Positions 1 through 7,129 of a stretch of 64,000 bases of DNA are shown here, piece by piece. The position numbers were made by a program, and so were the translations under genes. Position 1 is the stretch's first letter; each line of letters opens with the position of its first letter. Under the pieces are notes generated by a model. That model was not told where the DNA came from. It ran no database searches and saw only the letters and a list, made by a program, of their open reading frames with translations. This DNA is from Dysgonomonas sp. UBA5412 (GTDB taxonomy: Bacteria > Bacteroidota > Bacteroidia > Bacteroidales > Dysgonomonadaceae): the NCBI GenBank assembly GCA_002409595.1, contig DHNQ01000001.1:115083-179082 (forward strand). The letters run 5' to 3'.

Positions 1-1128
1 GGATACAACTACTGGGAATCGGGACTATTCACTCTCGGAGGTAGTGCTATGTGGGAACTATTTATGGAGAATGAATATCCGTCTATCAACGATATAATGG
101 CAACTCCGATCGGGGGACTCGCTTTAGGAGAAACCTTATATAGGACATCAGATCTTGTACTCGATGACAGACGTGTGGGAATGAACCGCTTTGGACGAGA
201 ACTAGCCGGATTCTTAATTTCGCCTATGCGAGGCTTAACACGTGTCATCAATGGTGATGCATGGAAGACGAGAGCAACTAGTGGCAAACAATTTGGAACA
301 CCCGATGTAAGTGTAGAAATATCGGCAGGTGTGCGAACCTTAGAATTAAGAGGTCAGGTACTGGATAAGGGTGTTGGAGCAGCCCTCGATATAAACATTC
401 AATATGGCGATCGTTTTGCTGATGAAAGCGAAAAGCCTTATGACTATTTCACTTTCAGAAGCAACCTGAACGGACAGGGATCACAACCACTGTTGAGTCA
501 ACTGAATATTCTGGGAAGGCTCTATGTAACAGACTTGGTTAATACAGAAAAAGACTTTTTAAGTCTTGGTTTTTATCAACACTTCGATTACTACGACTCT
601 GATACTATATCTGATGTTTCGAACAAAATTCCGTATAAGATATGTACTCCTGCCTCGTTTGGAGCAGGCCTGATATATAAGAGCAATAGAACCCGAAATT
701 TTCATTTCGATGCCTATCTGCATGCTAATTTGGTAATACTGGGAGGAGCGTTAAGCGATCACTATGTTGTAGATATGAGGAATTACAATCTGGCTAGTGG
801 TTTCAGTACCAAAGTCGGATTCGATCTTGCTTACAAAGATAGGATCAGCCTATCGGGCAGATACGAAGTGTATCGGATGTTTACATGGAAGGGTTATCCC
901 AAAGATGTGGACTGGGATAATATAGATGTACACGAATTTAACTATCAGGGCGACCGATCGCAAGCCATACTACATGCCATTAGTTTGAGGACAGACCTGA
1001 AACTAAGGAATCATCTTTTTCTGACCGGAGTTTTTTATAACTATACCAGAGATACAAATTATCGATATTTCGACGACGTCTTTTCCAAAACCTATGAAGG
1101 ACGTTTAATGCTCACATATAAATTCTAA
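1..1128 (+). CDS. DUF3943-type outer-membrane-like protein, 5' truncated
   Basis: The reading frame is open from the first base, so the start lies outside the window; the internal ATG at 49 is not the real start. Near the visible N-terminus is a segment containing PSINDIMATPIGGLALGE, which resembles the DUF3943 domain of Bacteroidetes and proteobacterial envelope proteins. The rest alternates hydrophobic and polar residues, is rich in Tyr/Phe and ends in a C-terminal strand finishing with Phe (LTYKF), typical of an outer membrane beta-barrel. Function is unknown. The acetyltransferase gene follows after 4 bases, so they are probably co-transcribed. Family assignment is by recall of the motif; the barrel is inferred from composition. 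Confidence 0.7.
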   Translation, partial: GYNYWESGLFTLGGSAMWELFMENEYPSINDIMATPIGGLALGETLYRTSDLVLDDRRVGMNRFGRELAGFLISPMRGLTRVINGDAWKTRATSGKQFGTPDVSVEISAGVRTLELRGQVLDKGVGAALDINIQYGDRFADESEKPYDYFTFRSNLNGQGSQPLLSQLNILGRLYVTDLVNTEKDFLSLGFYQHFDYYDSDTISDVSNKIPYKICTPASFGAGLIYKSNRTRNFHFDAYLHANLVILGGALSDHYVVDMRNYNLASGFSTKVGFDLAYKDRISLSGRYEVYRMFTWKGYPKDVDWDNIDVHEFNYQGDRSQAILHAISLRTDLKLRNHLFLTGVFYNYTRDTNYRYFDDVFSKTYEGRLMLTYKF

Positions 1129-1132
1129 AATA

Positions 1133-1543
1133 ATGATTATCAACGAAGCTAAATACGAAGATGTACTCAATATGCGTAAGCAAGTCATGTATCCGGATAA
1201 GGATATAGATTTCGTCAAGCTACCCGACGATGACAGAGGTCTGCACATCGGAGTATTCGAAAACGAAGAACCGGTTTCTGTTATGTCTCTCTTTTTGGAT
1301 GGACGCAATGTACAGTTCAGAAAGCTGGCAACGCGTAGCGATATGCAAAACAAAGGCTATGCTTCCGCCTTAATGCAATGGTTGATAGACTATGCTAATG
1401 ATATGAAATTCGACCAACTATGGTGCAATGCAAGAGCCGACGCAGCAGCATTCTATAAGAAGTTTGGCTATGAAGAAACCGAAGAACGTTTCGAAAAGAA
1501 CGGATACCAATATATAGTAATGCGAAAGACTTTTCTCCGATAA
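1133..1543 (+). CDS. GNAT family N-acetyltransferase
   Basis: This 136-residue protein has the compact GNAT fold: a strand VSVMSLFLDGRNVQFRKLAT followed by the acetyl-CoA pyrophosphate-binding loop with sequence RSDMQNKGYASALMQWLI (residues ~72-90), corresponding to the family Q/RxxGxG/A signature, and a later AAAFYKKFGYEE segment (~105-117) typical of the C-terminal helix and strand. It probably moves an acetyl group from acetyl-CoA to an amine; the substrate cannot be read from sequence. It starts 4 bases after the DUF3943-type gene, with which it likely forms an operon, and it ends in front of a strong bidirectional hairpin terminator. Confidence 0.85.
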   Translation: MIINEAKYEDVLNMRKQVMYPDKDIDFVKLPDDDRGLHIGVFENEEPVSVMSLFLDGRNVQFRKLATRSDMQNKGYASALMQWLIDYANDMKFDQLWCNARADAAAFYKKFGYEETEERFEKNGYQYIVMRKTFLR

Positions 1544-1550
1544 TAAATAC

Positions 1551-1582
1551 AAAAGGGGATACTGTGATACAGTTCCCCTTTT
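1551..1582. terminator. Bidirectional intrinsic terminator
   Basis: AAAAGGGGA + ACTGT on the left pairs with ACAGT + TCCCCTTTT on the right, with one bulged T and a 3-base loop. T runs follow on the plus strand and, because the left arm begins with A residues, also on the minus strand. It lies between the convergent acetyltransferase and FKBP genes. Confidence 0.85.
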
Positions 1583-1609
1583 TGCTTATATCTCAATATT
1601 GAAGTATTC

Positions 1610-2194
1610 TTAGTGTCCGCCGCAACCGCAACCTGAACCACAGCCTCCGGCCATTTCTTCTTCACCATCGCCACAGCTACAACCTGATCCGCAACCACAA
1701 CCACCTTCAGGGGCAAATATAGCAGCTATTTCTTCAGGAGTAGATTCTCTAACTGTCAACACTTTACCTGTAAAGTTAAGTGTTTCGCCAGCTAATGGAT
1801 GGTTGAAGTCCATAGTGATTACATCATCTTTTACAGCTACAACAGATCCGTTAAGACGGTTTCCATTAGAATCCATCATCGGAACCATATTACCTTCGAA
1901 GATCACCTCTTCGTTAAGTTTTCCATCTTGCTCAAATATATTACGAGGTAGATCCACAACATGTTCGTCGTCGTACTCTCCATAAGCCTGATCGGGAGTA
2001 AGAACGAAATCGAATGAGTCTCCTACTGCCAATCCGTCGATATTATTTTCAAAAGCTTCCAGCATTGAGTTTGTTCCGTAAATAAAATCAAGTGGAGTTT
2101 CGGTAGTAGCTCTTTCCATCAGCTCGCGTTCCTCACCTTCTCCGACATTAAGATCGTAAGATAGAGAAACAAACTTATTTGTTGAAATTTTCAT
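1610..2194 (-). CDS. slyD: FKBP-type peptidyl-prolyl isomerase, SlyD-like, with Cys/His-rich metal-binding tail
   Basis: The 194-residue protein matches the SlyD branch of FKBP isomerases: the N-terminal isomerase strand with VGEGEERELMERA, the G-T-N-x-M-L-E-A-F-E segment (~40-50) leading into the inserted IF chaperone domain with DQAYGEYDDEHVVDLPR (~67-84), and a return FNHPLAGETLNF segment (~130-141) diagnostic of SlyD. The last ~30 residues are almost only Gly, Cys, Glu and His with repeated CGC/CSC motifs, fitting the Ni/Zn-binding tail of SlyD proteins. Known roles of the family are proline isomerisation, chaperoning and nickel handling in the cytoplasm. No hydrogenase or urease gene is nearby. 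Confidence 0.9.
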   Translation of the reverse strand: MKISTNKFVSLSYDLNVGEGEERELMERATTETPLDFIYGTNSMLEAFENNIDGLAVGDSFDFVLTPDQAYGEYDDEHVVDLPRNIFEQDGKLNEEVIFEGNMVPMMDSNGNRLNGSVVAVKDDVITMDFNHPLAGETLNFTGKVLTVRESTPEEIAAIFAPEGGCGCGSGCSCGDGEEEMAGGCGSGCGCGGH

Positions 2195-2313
2195 TTTAAA
2201 GTATTTGTTTATTTATTAATTAATAGTCAAAACCTTATAGGTCTTGTTTTTTATTTTGTGTATATCTGTAAGCAACAATCGTGCCCCTTTCCTGAATTAA
2301 AACAACTCTATGT

Positions 2314-3492
2314 TTAAATTTGTTTGCTGTCTACAGCCCTTTTAAGATTCTGCAACGCTTTTTCAATATTCGCGCGAGGTGTGCCTATATTCATACGCAT
2401 ATATCCTTCACCCTGAGAGCCAAACATTACGCCGTCGTTTAATGCCAATTTGGCATCATCGACAAAAAGAGAAACCAAATCTTGCTGCGACAGGTTCAAA
2501 TCTTTACAGTCTAACCAAACAAGGAACGATGCCTGAGGTATCATTGCTTTTATCTGCGGAATATTGGCTTTCAGATATTGATCTACAAAATTGATATTAT
2601 CCCAAAGGTAACTCTTCACCTCTTTCAGCCATTCTTCGCCATGTTCGTATGCTGCTTGTGCTGCCAAATAGGCAAATATATGTCCTTCTTCGAGTTCGCT
2701 GCTGGCTAGATAAGCATGAAACTTCTCTCTCAACTCATCGTTCGGTATTACCGAAAAGGAACTTACAATGCCGGCAATATTGAACGTCTTGCTCGGAGCC
2801 ATAAAGGTGATGCTATTCTGAGCAGCCTTTTCAGACACACTGGCAAAAGGTATATGTTTGTTGGGAGCATAAGCCAGATCAGAATGTATTTCGTCAGAAA
2901 TCACCAATATATTATTATCGTAGCAAATTTCGGCAATATCAATGAGCTCCTGACGGCTCCAAACCCGTCCGCCGGGGTTGTGAGGATTGCATAAGATCAA
3001 GACTCTACATTGTGGGTCAATAGCTTTTTTCAATCCTTCCAGATCCATACGGTATTGTCCGGCCTCTAAGATCAAAGGATTGTACACTATATCGCGATGA
3101 TGCAATGTAGGTACAATACGGAAAGGATGATATACCGGTGGTTGGATAACGACTTTCTGATCTTTGGTCGTAAAGCAATCAATAACGAATGCTATCCCTT
3201 TTACAATACCCGGAATGAACGAAATCCACTCTTGTTTTATTTTCCAATCGTGAAAACGATCTACCCAATTTATGATAGAGTTATAATATTCCTGAGACGG
3301 ACAAGTGTATCCGAATATACCATGCTTGGCTCGTTCTATAATAGCCTCTGTGATTGCCGGAGGAGACAGAAAATCCATATCGGCTACCCATAGAGGGATC
3401 AGATCGGAATTTCCGTATCGAGGACCTAAAGCATCAGTTTTGAGAGCATTTGTATTTTTTCGGTCAATTATTTCATCAAAATTATATTTCAT
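2314..3492 (-). CDS. MalY/PatB-type PLP aminotransferase (putative C-S beta-lyase)
   Basis: This 392-residue fold-type I PLP enzyme starts with the MalY/PatB-type N-terminus KYNFDEIIDRKNTNALK. It shows the substrate-arm LWVADMDF (~34-41), the NPHNPGGRVW segment (~169-178), the SDEIHSDL Asp that contacts the pyridine nitrogen (~199-206), and the Schiff-base lysine in APSKTFNIAG (~232-241). The MalY/PatB family cleaves cystathionine or cysteine, releasing pyruvate, ammonia and a thiol; some members transaminate. It is encoded alone, 120 bases upstream (in transcript order) of the FKBP gene. The exact substrate is not deducible. Confidence 0.85.
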   Translation of the reverse strand: MKYNFDEIIDRKNTNALKTDALGPRYGNSDLIPLWVADMDFLSPPAITEAIIERAKHGIFGYTCPSQEYYNSIINWVDRFHDWKIKQEWISFIPGIVKGIAFVIDCFTTKDQKVVIQPPVYHPFRIVPTLHHRDIVYNPLILEAGQYRMDLEGLKKAIDPQCRVLILCNPHNPGGRVWSRQELIDIAEICYDNNILVISDEIHSDLAYAPNKHIPFASVSEKAAQNSITFMAPSKTFNIAGIVSSFSVIPNDELREKFHAYLASSELEEGHIFAYLAAQAAYEHGEEWLKEVKSYLWDNINFVDQYLKANIPQIKAMIPQASFLVWLDCKDLNLSQQDLVSLFVDDAKLALNDGVMFGSQGEGYMRMNIGTPRANIEKALQNLKRAVDSKQI

Positions 3493-3518
3493 CTTCTCAC
3501 CAACTTATTTATAAGAAA

Positions 3519-3526
3519 CAAAAGTA
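3519..3526 (-). promoter_or_regulatory. -7 element TACTTTTG for the aminotransferase gene
   Basis: It matches the Bacteroidetes TAnnTTTG -7 consensus and lies 26 bases before the ATG. I see no clear TTTG -33 box at the right distance. Confidence 0.35.
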
Positions 3527-3746
3527 TGAAAAATAAAAAGGATTAGTCTGCCTTATTATATAAATTTAGCCTATCATTTCTATTTTGCAATAATTTCAAA
3601 AAAAGCATTTTAACTAAAAGGTTACAAAGTTGTACACTTTTTGCCTTGTTTTTGATTTTTTGTTTTCTGTCATTTAAATCAAAAGTAATTTACAGTCTAA
3701 CACCTTATCACATATAGATAAATCTACAATAAACAGATGTAATAAT

Positions 3747-3774
3747 AAAGCCGCGAAAAAAATATCGCGGCTTT
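3747..3774 (-). terminator. Intrinsic terminator of the peroxiredoxin gene
   Basis: AAAGCCGCGA pairs perfectly with TCGCGGCTTT across an 8-base AT loop. It lies 63 bases beyond the peroxiredoxin stop on the minus strand; the downstream T run is short. Confidence 0.75.
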
Positions 3775-3836
3775 AAAAACTAAATTAACCTAATTTTCAA
3801 CTACTATTTTAATGCTTATACCCTATGGGTCATTAA

Positions 3837-4472
3837 TTAGTGTTTATGTGACAAGTAGTCAGAAATACCTTCTTGAGTAGCTTTCAACGCTTTTTCTCCT
3901 TTTTTCCAGTTGGCAGGACAAACTTCGCCATACTCTTCTGTAAATTGAAGTGCATCAATCAAACGGATTGTTTCGTCTACGCTACGACCTAATGGCATAT
4001 CGTTTACTACCTGATGGCGAACAATACCTTCTTTGTCGATAAGGAACAAACCACGATAAGCCTGAGGTGCGCCTTCAAATACGTCTTCGCCTTCGTCGTT
4101 ATAATCGAACTTTCCGGCTAAAACATCGTATGCAGACGAGATAGTTAGAGATTGGTCAGATACCAACGGATATTTCACGCCTTTGATACCACCATCTTTT
4201 TGTTCTGTCTGAAGCCACTTCCAGTGTGAGAAAGCAGAGTCGGTAGATGCTCCTACTACTGCTACATTACGAGATTCGAAATCGGCGATTCTGTCTTGGA
4301 ATGCGATTATCTCGGTAGGGCAAACAAATGTAAAATCCGCAGGATAAAAGAAAAATACTACGTATTGTTTTCCTTTAAATTGGTCTAATGAAAAACCTTC
4401 TACTATTTCACTACCGTTTACTACGGCATTAGCCTTAAATACAGGCGCTTTTTTACCTACTAATACTGACAT
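3837..4472 (-). CDS. Typical 2-Cys peroxiredoxin (AhpC/TSA family)
   Basis: This 211-residue thioredoxin-fold peroxidase has the peroxidatic cysteine in DFTFVCPTE (~46-54) and the resolving cysteine in EVCPANWKKG near residue 183, so it is a typical 2-Cys enzyme that reduces hydrogen peroxide and organic peroxides. The length and C-terminal YF/YL-containing tail are closer to the eukaryotic-like Prx1/2 type than to the short AhpC partnered with AhpF; no ahpF is adjacent. It is monocistronic, with a full consensus promoter upstream and a GC-rich terminator downstream, as expected for a strongly expressed antioxidant protein. Confidence 0.93.
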   Translation of the reverse strand: MSVLVGKKAPVFKANAVVNGSEIVEGFSLDQFKGKQYVVFFFYPADFTFVCPTEIIAFQDRIADFESRNVAVVGASTDSAFSHWKWLQTEQKDGGIKGVKYPLVSDQSLTISSAYDVLAGKFDYNDEGEDVFEGAPQAYRGLFLIDKEGIVRHQVVNDMPLGRSVDETIRLIDALQFTEEYGEVCPANWKKGEKALKATQEGISDYLSHKH

Positions 4473-4502
4473 AATTTTTATTTTTTATTATTCTTTCTAT
4501 TG

Positions 4503-4534
4503 CAAATATACCTCCTTAAAAAGGAGATGTCAAA
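4503..4534 (-). promoter_or_regulatory. Full Bacteroidetes promoter of the peroxiredoxin gene
   Basis: On the minus strand TTTG (4534-4531) is followed after exactly 20 bases by TATATTTG (4510-4503), the TTTG-N19-21-TAnnTTTG consensus of the primary sigma factor. The predicted start site lies about 25 bases before the ATG. Confidence 0.75.
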
Positions 4535-4643
4535 TAGATATTTATTATGTTAACATCAACACAGTTTATTATATTTAGCCATCTACTTACCAACAACCCG
4601 GAATAGGGATTGAGATAATAAAACGGCTTTGAAATATATTGAT

Positions 4644-4651
4644 TATTTTTG
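4644..4651 (+). promoter_or_regulatory. -7 element TATTTTTG for the ATP-grasp-like gene
   Basis: TAnnTTTG match. The implied start site near 4657 leaves a normal leader only for the ATG at 4674; the in-frame TTG at 4665 would be only ~8 bases from it. Confidence 0.45.
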
Positions 4652-4673
4652 CATTTTTTAAACATTGACAGCA

Positions 4674-5873
4674 ATGATTCTATACTTTAATCCCGGACAC
4701 GAAACTGCCGTAAAGAATGCTTCGCCATACTATACAGCTCCGGCAAATGTGGTTGCGATGCAAAAAGAACTATCCTTTCTGCCGGCATGGTATGGAGAAC
4801 GGGGTGACGTGGTTTTGGTGGATAGCGAAAACTTTGACTCGGAATACTATAAACAGATAAGAAGCCTCTTTTCCTACCTCCCCTCCCCTTTATGCGAAGA
4901 GGAATTACATGACTGCCGGACGGCTGAAATTTCGTTGTGGGGCATATCACCTCAAGCTATATATTATTTCAACGAATTATGCCACAAATACGATTGCAAT
5001 TTAAAGACTCCTAAATGGGATGACCGATATACGGCATTAAACAGCAGAATCACAGCCAGAGAATGTTTGATCAGTCTCAAAGCAGAAGTCGCAGCAATAG
5101 CAGACGACATTGTTCCTTCATTTTATACCGACATGGAACAGATAGAAGAAGCAGTCAATCAGTCAACATGCAGGTTATTATCAAAAGCACCTTATTCTTC
5201 ATCAGGCAGAGGGTTGCTTTGGCTACCCGAATCGGGATTAACACGCACCGAACGGCAAATACTGCATGGCATATTAAAGAAACAAGGGTGTGTATCGGTA
5301 GAAAAGGCATTGAACAAGGATATTGATTTTGCAATGGAGTTTGTGAGCGATGGAGCAGGGACGGTTTCCTTTGCCGGGTATTCTTTATTTTACACCAATA
5401 TTAAGGGCGGATACGATTCTAATTATATAGGAGCACAGGAGAGCATAGTAAGATTGCTGACCAATAAAATATCGCCCGAACTATTATCCGAAATTAAAGA
5501 GAAGCTTAGGGATGTATTGCAGGCTAAATTTGCGAATATATACAAAGGTTGTATAGGCGTTGATATGATGGTCTACAAAGATGAGGATGTATATAAAATT
5601 CACCCTTGTGTAGAAATAAATATGCGCTACAATATGGGATATCTATCCTTACGTTTGTCCGAAAAATATATTTCTCAAACCTCAGAGGGTCGATTCGCCA
5701 TACGTTTTAGTGCAAAAAACGATGAGATATATTCTCAACATTCAGAAATGCAACAACAGCACCCTTTGTCTTTCGACCAAGAGGGTAAGATAGAAAAGGG
5801 ATACCTGCCTTTGTGTGCAATAGGTAAAACTTCGACCTATTGGGCATACATACTTGTCGAAAAATCAAAATGA
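4674..5873 (+). CDS. Uncharacterised ATP-grasp-like protein
   Basis: I start the protein at ATG 4674 (399 residues, MILYFNPGHETAV) rather than the TTG at 4665 because of the -7 element at 4644. It resembles ATP-grasp enzymes in three places: a lysine followed by a Gly/Ser loop, LLSKAPYSSSGRGLLWL (~165-181); an acidic nucleotide-binding strand, VEKALNKDIDFAMEFV (~209-224); and a C-terminal metal-binding segment GVDMMVYKDE followed by HPCVEINMRYNMG (~300-327), where Asp, Glu and Asn would bind Mg. ATP-grasp enzymes join a carboxylate to an amine or thiol through an acyl-phosphate. The substrate is unknown. Its end overlaps the convergent RNA methylase gene by 9 bases. Confidence 0.7.
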   Translation: MILYFNPGHETAVKNASPYYTAPANVVAMQKELSFLPAWYGERGDVVLVDSENFDSEYYKQIRSLFSYLPSPLCEEELHDCRTAEISLWGISPQAIYYFNELCHKYDCNLKTPKWDDRYTALNSRITARECLISLKAEVAAIADDIVPSFYTDMEQIEEAVNQSTCRLLSKAPYSSSGRGLLWLPESGLTRTERQILHGILKKQGCVSVEKALNKDIDFAMEFVSDGAGTVSFAGYSLFYTNIKGGYDSNYIGAQESIVRLLTNKISPELLSEIKEKLRDVLQAKFANIYKGCIGVDMMVYKDEDVYKIHPCVEINMRYNMGYLSLRLSEKYISQTSEGRFAIRFSAKNDEIYSQHSEMQQQHPLSFDQEGKIEKGYLPLCAIGKTSTYWAYILVEKSK

Positions 5874-6617
5874 TCGGCGTCTGAATTCAGCGCATATAAT
5901 AGCTGTTGCAATAGCCACATTTAAGGATTCGGAAGTAGGATCTCCCACTGGGTAGTTCGGAATATAGAGTTTCTTGGTTATCAGACATTCTATTTCGGGA
6001 CGAATACCGTTCCCTTCATTTCCCATTACTATAATTCCATTGCGGGTGATCTCCTGTTCATACATATTCTGTCCATCAAGCAATGTTCCATAAACCGGGA
6101 TATTGTTATGCTTTTCAAGAAACTCAGCCAGATCTACATAATGAACATTTACACGCGCCAAAGCTCCCATTGTAGCTTGCACTACCTTAGGGTTATAGAC
6201 ATCGGCTGTATCGACAGAACAAAAAATATGCCTGATGCCATACCAGTCTGCCAAACGAATAATAGTTCCCAGATTTCCGGGATCTTGTATTCCATCGAGT
6301 GCCAGCAACAATTGGTCGGAGAAATCAATTTCTGCATCTGTTTCAATCTGATAGAAAACAGCTAAGGCCTGCTGGGGATTTTTGAGAAAACTCACCTGAT
6401 CTAATTGATGCTGTTCTGCTTCAATAACTTCCTCAACATCTAATGTGTGGAGAGTTGACAAAAAAGCCTCAGTACCAACCAACAGTTGACATTTCATATA
6501 CGGCAATAGATCGCTCACCAATTTATTTCCTTCGGCTACAAAAGTGTTATACTCGGAACGAAATTTTTTGTCTTTTAGAGAACGAATATATTTTAGTTTA
6601 TTCTTGCTTAAACTCAT
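5865..6617 (-). CDS. SpoU/TrmH-family RNA 2'-O-methyltransferase
   Basis: This 250-residue protein has an N-terminal RNA-binding substrate domain (residues ~1-95) and a SPOUT knot domain. The three SpoU motifs are visible: LDGIQDPGNLGTIIRLADW (~108-126), VMGNEGNGIRPE (~197-208) and IPNYPVGDPTSESLNVAIA (~217-235), which together bind S-adenosylmethionine in the trefoil knot. The two-domain layout is typical of 23S rRNA or tRNA ribose methylases; the target nucleotide is not deducible. It follows the VOC gene by 2 bases on the minus strand and is divergent from the TamL-like gene, a neighbourhood seen in other Bacteroidetes as far as I recall. Confidence 0.88.
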   Translation of the reverse strand: MSLSKNKLKYIRSLKDKKFRSEYNTFVAEGNKLVSDLLPYMKCQLLVGTEAFLSTLHTLDVEEVIEAEQHQLDQVSFLKNPQQALAVFYQIETDAEIDFSDQLLLALDGIQDPGNLGTIIRLADWYGIRHIFCSVDTADVYNPKVVQATMGALARVNVHYVDLAEFLEKHNNIPVYGTLLDGQNMYEQEITRNGIIVMGNEGNGIRPEIECLITKKLYIPNYPVGDPTSESLNVAIATAIICAEFRRRSF

Positions 6618-6619
6618 AT

Positions 6620-7015
6620 CTATTTGAATATTACTTCCAGCCTATTGCCTTCAGGATCTAACGTTTCAAATTCATAATATCCATCTCCGGTTGTACGAGG
6701 TCCTCTAAGAATAGGGCAACCGGCGTCTTTTAGTTGCAAGGCTTTCTCGTCCACTTTTTCTTTGGAATCGACTGCAAAAGCAAGGTGAATCAAACCCTTA
6801 TGCTGATCTCCGACAACATCGTTCTTATTGTCCGGAATGTCTGCTCTATGCATAATTTCGATCTGTGTGCCCGAATCGAAGGTCAGAAAATAGCTGCTGA
6901 AACCCGTTACTTTATTCACATATAAGTCGTTGCTCACAGCATCAAAAAAATGAGAATAATACTCTTTCATTCCTTCTATATCGTTTACCCATATTGCTGT
7001 ATGATGTAATTTCAT
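6620..7015 (-). CDS. VOC (glyoxalase/dioxygenase-fold) family protein
   Basis: At 131 residues this is a single vicinal-oxygen-chelate unit of paired beta-alpha-beta-beta-beta modules. Likely metal ligands sit at the usual positions: His in LHHTAIWVND near the N-terminus, Glu in TQIEIMHRAD (~52-61), His in GLIHLAFAVD (~74-83) and Glu in GNRLEVIFK at the C-terminus. Lactoylglutathione lyase, methylmalonyl-CoA epimerase and fosfomycin-resistance proteins share this fold, so the reaction is undetermined. It is the first gene of a two-gene operon with the SpoU methylase, which begins 2 bases after its stop. Confidence 0.82.
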   Translation of the reverse strand: MKLHHTAIWVNDIEGMKEYYSHFFDAVSNDLYVNKVTGFSSYFLTFDSGTQIEIMHRADIPDNKNDVVGDQHKGLIHLAFAVDSKEKVDEKALQLKDAGCPILRGPRTTGDGYYEFETLDPEGNRLEVIFK

Positions 7016-7052
7016 ATTCTGAATTTATTATAATCTTATATTCTTTTCTACA

Positions 7053-7060
7053 CAAAACTA
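7053..7060 (-). promoter_or_regulatory. -7 element TAGTTTTG for the VOC-methylase operon
   Basis: TAnnTTTG match placed 38 bases before the VOC ATG. No -33 box at standard spacing. Confidence 0.4.
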
Positions 7061-7082
7061 CAAAAAGAAACAATTAAAACCC

Positions 7083-7090
7083 TAAATTTG
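7083..7090 (+). promoter_or_regulatory. -7 element TAAATTTG for the TamL-like gene
   Basis: TAnnTTTG match; predicted start site about 34 bases before the ATG at 7130. It is divergent from the VOC promoter. Confidence 0.45.
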
Positions 7091-7129
7091 TCGTTCATTT
7101 GGTGAATAGGATATCTGTAAGACGTTATA

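Larger units (their letters stand above)
3493..3836. other. Intergenic region without a gene
   Basis: About 340 bases of AT-rich DNA between two leftward genes. Besides the -7 element near its left end and the peroxiredoxin terminator near its right end, I see only T-rich stretches and no convincing small ORF. Confidence 0.6.

Noticed and set aside
1468..1716. 82-codon ORF on the minus strand near the SlyD tail
   Set aside because: It overlaps the acetyltransferase gene, the terminator and the Gly/Cys codon repeats of the FKBP tail; a frame shadow.
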